A stretch of DNA of 64,000 bases. Source: Bryobacterales bacterium (GTDB lineage: Bacteria > Acidobacteriota > Terriglobia > Bryobacterales > UBA6623). The notes beneath the pieces are model-generated. The model searched no databases. It was given only the letters and a program-made list of their open reading frames with translations, and was not told where the DNA came from. The translations under genes were made by a program, and so were the position numbers. Each line of letters begins with the position of its first letter. The stretch's first letter is position 1. Location: contig JAJDTX010000130.1 in the NCBI GenBank assembly GCA_022826925.1, forward strand, positions 1 through 64,000, read 5' to 3'. Below, one piece after another: positions 35,779 to 46,671 of the stretch.

Positions 35779-36858
35779 TCAGGCTGCCCCGGCCGCACCG
35801 CTGCAACCGGGCGACACACCGGAGTCTCGGGCCACTCGCAACGCCTTGCGGCTGATGGTGGACAATGGCAGCCCGGACATTTCGCGCACCGACACCCAAC
35901 GCTGGTCCTGCCGCATGCTGCCTTCGAACTCGGCCAGATAGACTCGCACGGTGTACTGGGTGTTCGTTATGGAATGCGCAAACGACCCCAGCTCCTCGCC
36001 CTCGACGCAACTCGGAAACCCGAGCGCACACAGCGCCGAGGCGTCGCCGCTGGCCATGGGAAGCTCCCAGAATCCAGGCATGACCGAGGCATCCGAAGGG
36101 CGCTGGCGCATCAGGACGAGCTGACCGCGGACAGCCAAAGCAACTGACAGGTTGACTCTTCGGGGAACACTGCGCGCGCCCTTGACCGGCAGGTGAGGCG
36201 CGCTTCCAGCAGCCAGTCCGGAACAGTCCGCATTCCAGGGACATCGCTCGCACCGTGGTGAGCGGGGAACGCAAACCACGGCGCCGAGCTCGATCAGGGC
36301 CTGCGTGAAGTCCCCTCGCGAACCGCGAGGTACGGCATCCATCAGATCCTTGGCCGCGCCCCCGAGGGCGCGCCGAGTGGCACCTGCACCGATGTCGCGA
36401 CGCTCGTCGGCCATCCGTGACAGGACCCTCAGAGCGTTGCCGTCCAAGGCCGGTCGAGGCTCGTCGAAAGCGATGCTCGCAATGGCAGCTGCAGTGTAGT
36501 CGCCAATGCCAGGCAGTGCCCGCATTCGCGAATAGGAGCGCGGCCACTCGCCGTCATCGCCGGAGACCACCCGCTTGCTCGCAGCGTGGAGCATCCGGGC
36601 ACGGCGGTAGTAGCCGAGCCCTGCCCAGCTCGCGAGCACGGCTTCTTCGCTCGCCTGCGCCAAGGCGGCCAGCGTTGGAAAGCGCCGGAGGAACGTCTCG
36701 TAGTGCGGGATGACTGCCTCGACCCGCGTCTGCTGGAGCATGATCTCCGAGACCCAGATGCGGTAGGGATCCCGCGTCAGCCGCCACGGCAGGGCGCGGT
36801 GGCCCGCCCGGTACCACGCCAGCAGCCGGGCGGCTAGGACGTCAGGCGCTGCCTTCAC
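35779..36858 (-). CDS. mutY: A/G-specific adenine glycosylase MutY
   Basis: This 359-residue base-excision repair enzyme removes adenine mispaired with 8-oxoguanine. Catalytic Glu38 lies in WVSEIMLQQTRV, the helix-hairpin-helix is LPGIGDYTAAAIASIAF, the catalytic Asp is in PALDGNALRVLSR, and four cysteines (C-x6-C-x2-C-x5-C, CVPRSPRCERCPWNADC) bind a [4Fe-4S] cluster. The C-terminal NUDIX-like 8-oxoG-recognition domain is present. The GTG at 36858 is chosen: it overlaps the TGA of the upstream frame in a 4-bp GTGA, and the longer open frame has no family support. Confidence 0.94.
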   Translation of the reverse strand: MKAAPDVLAARLLAWYRAGHRALPWRLTRDPYRIWVSEIMLQQTRVEAVIPHYETFLRRFPTLAALAQASEEAVLASWAGLGYYRRARMLHAASKRVVSGDDGEWPRSYSRMRALPGIGDYTAAAIASIAFDEPRPALDGNALRVLSRMADERRDIGAGATRRALGGAAKDLMDAVPRGSRGDFTQALIELGAVVCVPRSPRCERCPWNADCSGLAAGSAPHLPVKGARSVPRRVNLSVALAVRGQLVLMRQRPSDASVMPGFWELPMASGDASALCALGFPSCVEGEELGSFAHSITNTQYTVRVYLAEFEGSMRQDQRWVSVREMSGLPLSTISRKALRVARDSGVSPGCSGAAGAA

Positions 36859-37358
36859 GCGCCCTTGAGCGTAGCGCGGAAGTGGTCGGCGTTCACTTCG
36901 GAGATCATGTCCACGCTGCTCTCCTTGGGACATGCGGCTTCGCAGTCCGAGGCGTTGGTACAGCCGCCGAACCCCTCGGCTTCGATCTGGTCGAGCATCG
37001 CCCGGGCCCGGGAAGGCTGTTCCAGCTGGGCCTGCGGCATGTGCCGCAGGTGCGCGATCTTGGCCGCCGGGGTGAGGCTGGCATCCGGGGCAGATCCCGC
37101 GCTAACCGACACAAAACCGCCCGCCCGAACGATCCGGTCAGATGCGGACCGATCCACGACCAAATCGCGGATCACGGGCAGCGCGTCCCGGCACATGAGC
37201 TCTCCGGATTCTCGGAAGTGCGCGACCCAGCCGGCGTATTGGAGAGTTTGGTTGAAGTTCGAGCTCTCCAATACGCCGGACGGGTCGATGATGCAGTTCG
37301 AGACCTGGGCAAGGCGATAAGTCGAGGCCAGTGCGCGCTTGGATTCAATCGCGGGCAC
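36855..37358 (-). pseudogene. Degenerate class-B-type SdhB/FrdB remnant
   Basis: This 167-codon open frame contains pieces of a succinate dehydrogenase/fumarate reductase iron-sulfur subunit of the Bacteroidetes/epsilon type: ALPVIRDLVVDRSASDRIV and, later, LDQIEAEGFGGCTNASDCEA followed by ACPKE. The N-terminal [2Fe-2S] domain is replaced by unrelated sequence. The segment with CIGCGACVAAC, which should lie between the two pieces, is missing. Only one of three cluster-binding cysteine sets remains, so it cannot function as SdhB. The gene is still open because the losses are in frame. A complete, different SdhB is encoded at 38326-39066. A 16-bp inverted repeat lies in the foreign N-terminal part. 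Confidence 0.75.
37231..37279. repeat. 16-bp perfect inverted repeat
   Basis: CCGGCGTATTGGAGAG (37231-37246) and its exact reverse complement (37264-37279) are separated by 17 bases. Three further base pairs follow two mismatches outside. There is no T-run on either strand, so it is not a classic terminator. It sits inside the degenerate SdhB frame near the point where homology begins. Confidence 0.85.
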
Positions 37359-37527
37359 CGCTATGTATTGGCACTGAACGGCTAGCCTAGAGGAAACAGG
37401 CCCCGAGGCCAGATCGAGGCTGCCCTAACAGGCCAGCGCTATTCCAGCATCCGCGCAGATTACAGTCCCACAGCCAGGCTTCCAATGCTTCGCCCCGTGT
37501 GGACCCGCGCGTTAGTCAGAAAGCGCG

Positions 37528-37559
37528 ATGCGCGGGAGATAAATATAACTCCCGCGCAT
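37528..37559 (-). terminator. Hairpin downstream of small exported protein
   Basis: ATGCGCGGGAG (37528-37538) pairs perfectly with CTCCCGCGCAT (37549-37559) around a 10-base AT-only loop. On the minus strand it lies 86 bp after the stop at 37645 and is followed by CGCGCTTTCT. A transcription end for the sdh-linked block is plausible, although no strong T-run is present. Confidence 0.45.
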
Positions 37560-37644
37560 GCTTCCGGCCACAGAAGCGACCGGAGACCTAGTTGATTGGA
37601 CGAGCGGCTGCATCGACCGGCAAGACCGGCCGTCGTGCAACGCT

Positions 37645-37956
37645 CTAGCTCGGCATCGTGACCTTGTCGATCGACGTGACCTTCATGCCCTCGACCTTGC
37701 CCTCGACCATGACCTTGTGTCCGGCGTGGTCTTTGAGCTTGGTTGAGTCGGCAACTTGGTAGATCTTGCCGTCCTCGGTGACTAGCACGATGGTCGCTCC
37801 GCCGCTGATGCAACCGGCGGCGCATTTGGCATGGGCCTCTCCGTGCTTGCCTGCAGTCGCGCACTTCTCGTCGGTCACGTAGCCGGTGACCGAGCCTGCG
37901 AAGCACAGCGACGCGACCAGCATGGTCAGCGCCAACAGAGTGATGAGTCTTTTCAT
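37645..37956 (-). CDS. Small exported OB-like protein (paralogue A)
   Basis: This 103-residue protein has a signal peptide (MKRLITLLALTMLVASLCFA) and a mature domain with GYVTDEKC, KCAAGCISGG, LVTEDGKIYQVAD and DHAGHKVMVEGKVEG blocks. It is paralogous to the protein at 41944-42246. Proteins of this layout (a few cysteines, then a small beta-barrel-like domain) are common in Acidobacteriota and, from memory, fall near DUF5818. Function is unknown. It follows sdhB on the same strand, 369 bp downstream, with its own ribosome site (GAAGGGAAGAACG). Confidence 0.8.
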   Translation of the reverse strand: MKRLITLLALTMLVASLCFAGSVTGYVTDEKCATAGKHGEAHAKCAAGCISGGATIVLVTEDGKIYQVADSTKLKDHAGHKVMVEGKVEGMKVTSIDKVTMPS

Positions 37957-38325
37957 TTCGTTCTTCCCTTCTTGTAGCCGATTTGCGACCACAAGCCGGT
38001 AGTATAAGCCGGGCCCGTCATATGTGTCAAGCACGAATTCGGCGCGAATTCGGCGCAGGGTCGAGTCGCCCGAGGGAGTCCCAGCCTCGGCCGCGCTCAG
38101 GTAGGGGTCGGGGCGGGAGCAGGCGCGCTGGCGGTAGGGGTCGGCGGTACTTCCATCGCTCTCGCTTTGGGCCTCAATCCGACTCCCATATTCGCGTTTC
38201 CTGCTCCCGCCTCGTCAAATCCGGCATGCTGTTTTCCGGCACCGGGCTCGCCCGTGGATCGCCGTCCAATCGCCTCGCGAGATTGCCGAACCGTTCGAGG
38301 CCGGCGAAGAAAGCAGGGTCGGGTC
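37957..38325. other. Gap between sdhB and small exported protein
   Basis: This 369-bp stretch contains an 11-bp tandem repeat (CGAATTCGGCG twice near 38034-38055) and a minus-strand Pro/Thr/Ala-rich frame that runs out of sdhB in another frame and looks spurious. Leader and promoter for the small exported protein should lie at the 37957-38030 end. No RNA gene was recognised. Confidence 0.5.
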
Positions 38326-39066
38326 CTACTTCTGGAACACCCGGAAGATCTTCCGGAGCGGGTCGTAGAACTCATCGACTACGCGCTCTTTGAGCGGAAT
38401 GATCGCGTTGTCGGTGATCGTAATGTGTTCCGGACAGACATTCGTGCAGCACTTGGTGATGTTGCAGTACCCTATGCCGTCGGTCTCCCGGAGCTGGCCG
38501 ACACGGTCCTCGCTGTCCAAGGGGTGCATTTCAAGCGCGGCCGCATGAACCAGGAAGCGCGGGCCGATGAAGCGGTCGTGGAAGTGATGCTCGCGAAGGA
38601 CGTGACAGACATCCTGGCAGAGAAAGCACTCGATGCACTTTCGGAATTCCTGCACGCGATCGACATCTCTTTGCAGCACGCGCCACGAACCATCCTCGGC
38701 ATCCGGCGGCCTCGGGGCGAACGGCTTGAGTTGCTTCTTCACCTCGAAGTTCCAGCTGACATCGCACACCAAGTCCTTGACGAGAGGGAAGGTCTGCATG
38801 GGCTCGATCGTGACGGGCTTGTCCAGTGGGACATCGCTCAGGCGCGCCATGCACATCAGCCGTGGGGAACCGTTGATTTCGGCCGAGCAAGACCCACACT
38901 TGCCGGCCTTGCAGTTCCAGCGGACAGCTAGGTCGTTGGCCTGTTCCGCCTGGATCTTGTGCACAGCATCGAGGACGACCATGCCTTCGGAAATCTCGCA
39001 GTCGTAGTCCTGAAAGCTTCCCGAGGCCGCATTACCCCGCCAAATCCGGAATGTCGCCGTCGGCAT
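38326..39066 (-). CDS. sdhB: Succinate dehydrogenase iron-sulfur subunit
   Basis: This 246-residue subunit passes electrons from the flavoprotein to quinone. The [2Fe-2S] domain shows CKAGKCGSC and a later Cys in PRLMCMARL. The C-terminal domain holds CIECFLCQDVC and CNITKCCTNVCP for the [4Fe-4S] and [3Fe-4S] centres. The start at 39066 follows GAGGAGGGC and lies 11 bp after the sdhA stop. It is the last gene of sdhC-sdhA-sdhB and is unrelated in subtype to the remnant at 36855-37358. Confidence 0.94.
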   Translation of the reverse strand: MPTATFRIWRGNAASGSFQDYDCEISEGMVVLDAVHKIQAEQANDLAVRWNCKAGKCGSCSAEINGSPRLMCMARLSDVPLDKPVTIEPMQTFPLVKDLVCDVSWNFEVKKQLKPFAPRPPDAEDGSWRVLQRDVDRVQEFRKCIECFLCQDVCHVLREHHFHDRFIGPRFLVHAAALEMHPLDSEDRVGQLRETDGIGYCNITKCCTNVCPEHITITDNAIIPLKERVVDEFYDPLRKIFRVFQK

Positions 39067-39077
39067 ATCTGCCCTCC

Positions 39078-40901
39078 TCACTTCTTCGCGTCGATGATCC
39101 GCTGCAGTTCCTCGGGGATGTCTGGGATCGGCTCCGATGAGACCTCAAGATCGCCGTCCGAGTTCTTGCGGATCACGACGCTCAGTTTCCCGAGTTTCTC
39201 GTCCTTGTCAGGGTAGTCGAGGCGTGTGTGCGCGCCGCGGCTCTCCTTCCGTGCCAGAGCCGCTCGAGCGATCGCTTCTGAATAGGTAAGAAGATTGCGC
39301 AGGTCCAGAGCCGTGTGCCAGCCCGGGTTGTACTCGCGGTTGCCGCTGACGGCGACCCGCTCCGCTCGCTCCCGCAAACGGCCGATGCCCTCCACTGCTG
39401 CCTGCATATCGTCCTCGTTGCGGACGATTCCCACCTGGTCCTGCATCATCTTCTGCAGGTCCTGCTGAATCTCAAACGGGTTCTCGGCACCGCCCGTGTC
39501 GAAGCCGCGGTCGAATGCCTCAAGCGCAGCGCGCGCGACACGGGCAGTGTGATCTCGCGAGATCTCGCCGCTCGAATTCTCCTGGGCGAAGCGAGCAGCG
39601 TACTCGCCGGCGCGCTTGCCGAACACGAGCAGGTCGGAGAGGGAGTTGCCACCCAAGCGATTGGCACCGTGCAGGCCCGCGGCGCACTCTCCGGCTGCGA
39701 AGAGCCCGGGAACGTCTGTCATTTGCGAGTACGCGTCAACGCGCACACCGCCCATCACGTAGTGAGTGGTCGGGCCGACCTCCATCGGCTCCTCGGTAAT
39801 GTCGATGTCGGCGAGTTCTTTGAACTGGTGGTACATGCTGGGCAGCTTGCGCTTGATGTGTTCCGCAGCACCGGGAAGTTTCTCCTTGATCCAAGCAATG
39901 TCCAGGAAGACACCGCCATGAGGGCTTCCCCTCCCTTCCTTGACTTCCCGCACGATGCAGCGCGCCACGTGGTCACGGGTCAGCAATTCCGGGGGCCGCC
40001 GTGCATCCTTGTCACCTTGGGTGTACCGCCAACCTTCCTCCTCGTTGTCGGCCGTCTGGTTGCGGTATGCAGGCGGGATGTCGCCGAACATGAAACGCTC
40101 GCCCAGCGAGTTACGCAAGACGCCGCCCTCGCCCCGCACTCCTTCGGTCACCAAGATTCCCGCAACGCTCGGAGGCCAGACCATACCCGTCGGGTGGAAC
40201 TGGACGAATTCCATGTCGATTAGCGCAGCTCCCGCGCGGTAGGCCAAGGCGTGGCCGTCCCCGGTGTATTCCCAGCTGTTGCTGGTGATGCGATACGCCT
40301 TGCCGATGCCGCCGGTCGCCAGCACGACGGCCTTGGTGCGAAACACCTTGAAGGTGCCGCGATCCCGGTCGAATGCGAAAGCGCCGACCACCCGCTCCCC
40401 ATCTGTCAGGAGCTCGATCACGGCGCATTCCATGTGCACGTCGATGTCCTGGTGGATGGCGTGGTCCTGGAGCGTGCGGATCATCTCCAGGCCCGTCCTG
40501 TCGCCTACGTGCGCGAGCCGCGGGTAGGCGTGTCCGCCGAAATTGCGCTGCAGAATGCGCCCGTCGGGCGAGCGGTCAAAGACCGCCCCCCATGCTTCGA
40601 GTTCGCGAACCCGCGCGGGAGCCTCCTTGGCGTGCAGCTCTGCCATCCGGCAGTTGTTCAGGTACTGACCCCCGCGCATCGTGTCGGCGAAGTGCACTTC
40701 CCAGTTGTCACGGTCATCGACGTTCGACAACGCGGCGGCTACACCCCCCTCAGCCATCACCGTGTGCGCCTTGCCGAGCAGGGACTTGCAGACGAGACCG
40801 ACTGAGGCGCCCATGGCCTGGGCTTCAATCGCCGCTCGCAGGCCTGCCCCGCCGGCACCGATGACAAGAACGTCGTATTGAATCGGCTGGTGTTCGATCA
40901 C
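39078..40901 (-). CDS. sdhA: Succinate dehydrogenase flavoprotein subunit
   Basis: This 607-residue subunit oxidises succinate to fumarate with covalently bound FAD. The Rossmann motif VIGAGGAGLRAA, the FAD-linking His in GKAHTVMAEGG, QFHPTG, TEGVRGEGG and HGANRLGGNSLSDLLVFG are all present. The GTG start overlaps the TAG of the membrane-anchor gene by one base, and sdhB follows closely. The gene order C-A-B and the 5-helix anchor point to a single operon for respiratory complex II. Confidence 0.95.
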   Translation of the reverse strand: MIEHQPIQYDVLVIGAGGAGLRAAIEAQAMGASVGLVCKSLLGKAHTVMAEGGVAAALSNVDDRDNWEVHFADTMRGGQYLNNCRMAELHAKEAPARVRELEAWGAVFDRSPDGRILQRNFGGHAYPRLAHVGDRTGLEMIRTLQDHAIHQDIDVHMECAVIELLTDGERVVGAFAFDRDRGTFKVFRTKAVVLATGGIGKAYRITSNSWEYTGDGHALAYRAGAALIDMEFVQFHPTGMVWPPSVAGILVTEGVRGEGGVLRNSLGERFMFGDIPPAYRNQTADNEEEGWRYTQGDKDARRPPELLTRDHVARCIVREVKEGRGSPHGGVFLDIAWIKEKLPGAAEHIKRKLPSMYHQFKELADIDITEEPMEVGPTTHYVMGGVRVDAYSQMTDVPGLFAAGECAAGLHGANRLGGNSLSDLLVFGKRAGEYAARFAQENSSGEISRDHTARVARAALEAFDRGFDTGGAENPFEIQQDLQKMMQDQVGIVRNEDDMQAAVEGIGRLRERAERVAVSGNREYNPGWHTALDLRNLLTYSEAIARAALARKESRGAHTRLDYPDKDEKLGKLSVVIRKNSDGDLEVSSEPIPDIPEELQRIIDAKK

Positions 40902-41704
40902 TACAGGATTCTCCAGTCAGTCCATACGCCCATGGAGCAAAGGCGGATGTAGAGATCGGAGAATCCGACCGAGAACAGGCTGAACCAAGCCCAGCGCATG
41001 TGCTGGCGGTTCAGGCAGCTTACGCAATCGTAGGTCTTGCCGAGCGCGGGCGACCCGGAAAGCACGTCCTTGCGTCCTCCCAGCAAGTGGCGCAGGGAAT
41101 GGCAGCCGAATGCGTAGCAGGAAAGCAACGCCACGTTAACGACCAGCACGATGCTGCCCAAGCCCACCCCAAACTCGACCGAGCCTGTGGTCGGATCGGA
41201 AAACCACAGCGCCTTCCAAGCGTCATAGGAAAGCATGACGATGAATCCGAGCGCTATGTAGAGGAAGTAGCGGTGTACGTTCTGAATGATCAGCGGGAAT
41301 GAACGCTCGCCCCGGTAGCCTGATCGCGGCTCCCCCACGGCGCAGGAAGGCGGGTCGGCCCAGAAGGCCTTGTAATACGCACCGCGGTAGTAATAGCAGG
41401 TAAGACGAAATCCCAGCGGGGCCCAGAGAATCAGGAAGGCCGGCGAGAACGGTATCCACATCGGCCACCAGCCGGGCTTGGGACCGAACCAGCTATGCTC
41501 GGTCGGCCCGAAGAGCTCCGGCGAGTAGAACGGCGACAGGTACGGCCCGGCCGTGTAGTGCTCCGCCTGGAAGATCGCCCAGGTGGTGTAGACGATGAAC
41601 GTGGAGAACCCGAGGAATATAGCCAGCGGTTGCACCCACCAAGCGTCCGGCCGCGAGGTTTGGCCGAATCCACGCTTGCCAAGGGGAACATCAATGGTCG
41701 ACAT
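40901..41704 (-). CDS. sdhC: Succinate dehydrogenase membrane anchor (cytochrome b)
   Basis: This 267-residue membrane protein starts at 41704 (GGAGAG just upstream). About five hydrophobic helices are visible: around WWVQPLAIFLGFSTFIVY, FLILWAPLGFRLTCYY, YFLYIALGFIVMLSY, GSIVLVVNVALLSCYAF and WFSLFSVGFSDLYIRL. Histidines in NVHRYF and CHSLRHLLGG could bind heme b. One five-helix anchor instead of separate SdhC and SdhD is the class-B-like arrangement. Identity rests largely on position before sdhA and on topology. Confidence 0.82.
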   Translation of the reverse strand: MSTIDVPLGKRGFGQTSRPDAWWVQPLAIFLGFSTFIVYTTWAIFQAEHYTAGPYLSPFYSPELFGPTEHSWFGPKPGWWPMWIPFSPAFLILWAPLGFRLTCYYYRGAYYKAFWADPPSCAVGEPRSGYRGERSFPLIIQNVHRYFLYIALGFIVMLSYDAWKALWFSDPTTGSVEFGVGLGSIVLVVNVALLSCYAFGCHSLRHLLGGRKDVLSGSPALGKTYDCVSCLNRQHMRWAWFSLFSVGFSDLYIRLCSMGVWTDWRIL

Positions 41705-41943
41705 GGTCTCTCCAGTCTGCCCCAGACAGAATCTAGAATTGTAACGAGGCCATGGCGGCCATTTCAACTTGGGAGAATGCCCCGATGCCCCGGATGCGGG
41801 ACGGCGTCTTGTGGTGAACGATTTAGGGAGTGCGCGTAGCCATCTCCACCGTTCTGTTCAGATTCGGCCTGCTTCGTGGAATGGGACGGGCACACCGAGC
41901 CACTGAGGCTCCGCAGGCGCGCCCGCGCCGGATCAGAGCTGAC

Positions 41944-42246
41944 TTAGCCAGCCTTCTCGACCTTCTCCACCGAAGTGATCTTCATGCCTTCGATGTTGCC
42001 GGTCACGGTGACCTTCGTGCCGGCATGCTCCACCAGCTTGGCTTGCTCGGCAACCTCGTAGATCTTGCCGTCGGCCGTTACGACCGCTGCCGTTGCCCCG
42101 TTCTTGATGCAGTTCACGGCACAGGCCAAGTCGGTGTGGCCGGCCTTCGCGCAGTTTAGGTCCAGCACATGGCCGGTAACCGACCCTGCCAGGCAAAGCG
42201 GCGCAGCCAACATGGCGAGCGCGAGCAGCGTGATCAGTCTCTTCAT
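41944..42246 (-). CDS. Small exported OB-like protein (paralogue B)
   Basis: This 100-residue protein starts MKRLITLLALAMLAAPLCLA and shares the whole layout of the protein at 37645-37956 (GSVTG, then NCIKNGATAAVVTADGKIYE, then HAGTKVTVTGNIEGMKITSV). A ribosome site (AAGAGAGGAAC) precedes the ATG. It lies between mdh and sdhC on the same strand, so the two paralogues bracket the sdh operon. Function is unknown; export and conserved cysteines suggest a periplasmic or surface role. Confidence 0.82.
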   Translation of the reverse strand: MKRLITLLALAMLAAPLCLAGSVTGHVLDLNCAKAGHTDLACAVNCIKNGATAAVVTADGKIYEVAEQAKLVEHAGTKVTVTGNIEGMKITSVEKVEKAG

Positions 42247-42356
42247 TTGGATGTTCCTCTCTTGCGGTCGAAAACGCGACCGAAACCGAACTCTAACGCC
42301 ACCGCGGCCACTTAGTCAAGCCCTAGAGCCCGCGCGCCGCCACCATGCCCCGCAGA

Positions 42357-44560
<2,204 letters not shown>

Positions 44561-44773
44561 AGCGCTTGCGGTGCTCGGAGGGGCTCGCGGCTCGGAACGT
44601 TGCTGTCGAGCCCGGAAACCGGGCAGAGCATCCCGGTCGGCCCCAAATCCAAGCATATCATTGGGCCCTCCCAGGCCACAACGCTGCCCGTGGCAGGGAC
44701 CGGACGGCCGGGGCCATCGGCTCTGGCGGAGTAAGATTAGAGTTTGGGCTCGAAGCGCGGCTCGAATTCTCCC

Positions 44774-45568
44774 ATGGAAGCGACCCCAGCCAAGACTGAG
44801 AAGCTCGACGACGAGGCACCGCAGGAGGCCGTGCAGCCGTCGCGCGGCATCATCGCCGAGTGGACGGTCACGATCCTGCTCCTGCTATTCGGCACGACCA
44901 CTCTCGTACAAGCGTTCGTGATTCCGACCGGCTCGATGGAGGACTCTCTGCTGATCGGCGACCATTTGCTGGTGGACAAGCTCGCCTACGCGCCAGCCGG
45001 CGCCATCAGCCAATACCTGCTGCCGTATCAAGAGGTCGAGCGTGGTGACATCATCGTCTTCCGCTATCCGATGGACCTCGAGCAGACCTTCGTCAAGCGC
45101 GTCGTGGGGGTCCCGGGCGACCGCATTCGCATCGTCGACAAGCAACTGTGGATCAATGGCAAGCATGCAGACGAACCCTACGTGGTGTACAAGAGCGATT
45201 TCATCGACTCATACCGCGACAACTTCCCCACCCTGCCGACGTCGATGCAGATCTACGAGCCGGCCTTGCGCATGCTCAAGGAATTTGTCGAGGACGGGGA
45301 ACTGGTCGTTCCAGAAGGGAACTATTTCGCGATGGGCGACAACCGCGACCAGTCGCTCGACAGCCGCTATTGGGGATTCGTGCCGCGGGCGCACATCGTC
45401 GGCAAGCCCTTGATCATTTACTGGTCGTACGACGCCCCCACCGCACACCTGCAAGACCCAGGCGTGTCCCTCGAGCACCTGCGCGACCTAGCCCTGAACT
45501 TCTTCACGAAAACGCGCTGGTCTCGCACATTGAAGTTGATTCGCGGCTACGAGTGGTCAGGGGACTGA
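44774..45568 (+). CDS. lepB: Signal peptidase I
   Basis: This 264-residue membrane protease removes signal peptides from exported proteins. One N-terminal membrane helix (~30-48) is followed by the catalytic Ser54 in [10 protein letters not shown] and Lys108 in [11 protein letters not shown]; the [16 protein letters not shown] box is complete. The ATG at 44774 is favoured over 44744, as the extra residues are not family-like. It precedes the nucleotidyltransferase gene by 11 bp, probably in one transcript. Confidence 0.93.
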   Translation: MEATPAKTEKLDDEAPQEAVQPSRGIIAEWTVTILLLLFGTTTLVQAFVIPTGSMEDSLLIGDHLLVDKLAYAPAGAISQYLLPYQEVERGDIIVFRYPMDLEQTFVKRVVGVPGDRIRIVDKQLWINGKHADEPYVVYKSDFIDSYRDNFPTLPTSMQIYEPALRMLKEFVEDGELVVPEGNYFAMGDNRDQSLDSRYWGFVPRAHIVGKPLIIYWSYDAPTAHLQDPGVSLEHLRDLALNFFTKTRWSRTLKLIRGYEWSGD

Positions 45569-45579
45569 GGTCTCCGCCC

Positions 45580-46671
45580 ATGCGCAGCGGGCGACTTGGG
45601 CCGCAGCGCCACGCAGTCATCGTCGCCGGCGGCCGCGGGGTGCGTTTCTGGCCTCGCAGTCGCATCGACAGGCCGAAACAACTGCTTGCACCGCTGGGCG
45701 GCCCGACCCTGCTTAGGCAGACGTTCGAACGACTGCGCAGCTCGTTTCCAGCTGAGAACATCTGGGTCGTGACTGCCCAGCGCCTGCTAGATGCTGTTTC
45801 ATCCGAGCTGCCGGAGATACGGTCCGAGCGCCTGATCGGCGAGCCGGAGGCCAAGGGAACTGCTCCGGCAGCTGGCCTGGCGGCCGCCCTTATCCACCGC
45901 AAGGATCCCGACGCCCTCATGGGAGTGTTTCCGGCCGACCACCACATCGGCGATGAGCAGCGATACCTTGGACTGCTCGAGTCGGCCCTGACGGCGGCTG
46001 AAGCGGATCGGCTGATCGTGTTGGGAATCCGGCCGCAGCGGCCCGAAACCGGTTTCGGCTATATCGAGTTCGCCGATCCGATCCAGGCGGGCGATAGCCA
46101 GGCAGCACCGGTGACGCGCTTCCGCGAGAAGCCCGACCGTCGCACGGCGGAAGAGTTCTTCCGGAGCGGACGGCTCTATTGGAACAGCGGCCAGTTCTTC
46201 TGGAGGGCCGCAGTCCTCGCGGAAGAGATGCTGCGACACTTGCCGGACACTTGGGCCACTCTAGCGGCGATCGCGGGAGGCAACGAGAACGGGTTCGGCG
46301 AGCGGCTCGCCGAACTTTACGGGGAATGCGCGCACGTCTCGGTTGATACGGGCATCTTGGAGCGCTCGGATCGCGTGTGGGGGTTGGTGGCTCCAGACAT
46401 CGGCTGGAGCGATCTGGGCAGCTGGGAATCTCTCCGAGCGCTGCTCCCGCAGGACGCCGATGGCAACTGTGCGCCCACGCCAAGCACGCTGGTACGGTCG
46501 TCGGGAAACTATCTGGACGTGCCGAGCAAGCACGTGGCTCTGCTCGGAGTGAACGATCTAGTCATTGTCGAGACTGCGGACGCACTCTTGGTCTGCCCTC
46601 GGCACGAGGCTCAGAACCTCTTTGAAGTCATTTCAGCTCTCGCGGCTGACGATCACAAGCGCCTGCTATGA
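45580..46671 (+). CDS. Mannose-1-phosphate guanylyltransferase
   Basis: This 363-residue nucleotidyltransferase makes GDP-mannose from mannose-1-phosphate and GTP. The pyrophosphorylase motif VAGGRGVRFWPRSRIDRPKQ is at the N-terminus, with FPADHHIGD, TGFGYIEF, FREKPDRRTA and YWNSGQFFW following; these separate it from glucose-type enzymes. There is no C-terminal isomerase domain, so it is the monofunctional ManC/short type. Its stop overlaps the convergent DUF2064 gene by 6 bp. Confidence 0.9.
   Translation: MRSGRLGPQRHAVIVAGGRGVRFWPRSRIDRPKQLLAPLGGPTLLRQTFERLRSSFPAENIWVVTAQRLLDAVSSELPEIRSERLIGEPEAKGTAPAAGLAAALIHRKDPDALMGVFPADHHIGDEQRYLGLLESALTAAEADRLIVLGIRPQRPETGFGYIEFADPIQAGDSQAAPVTRFREKPDRRTAEEFFRSGRLYWNSGQFFWRAAVLAEEMLRHLPDTWATLAAIAGGNENGFGERLAELYGECAHVSVDTGILERSDRVWGLVAPDIGWSDLGSWESLRALLPQDADGNCAPTPSTLVRSSGNYLDVPSKHVALLGVNDLVIVETADALLVCPRHEAQNLFEVISALAADDHKRLL

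Noticed and set aside
38034-38055. Tandem CGAATTCGGCG repeat
   Set aside because: Only two units, no link to a gene or dyad. Probably a local slippage event.
38097-38375. Pro/Thr-rich minus-strand frame after sdhB
   Set aside because: Most of it overlaps sdhB in another frame and it has no start of its own. The PTPTASAPAPAPT tail looks accidental.
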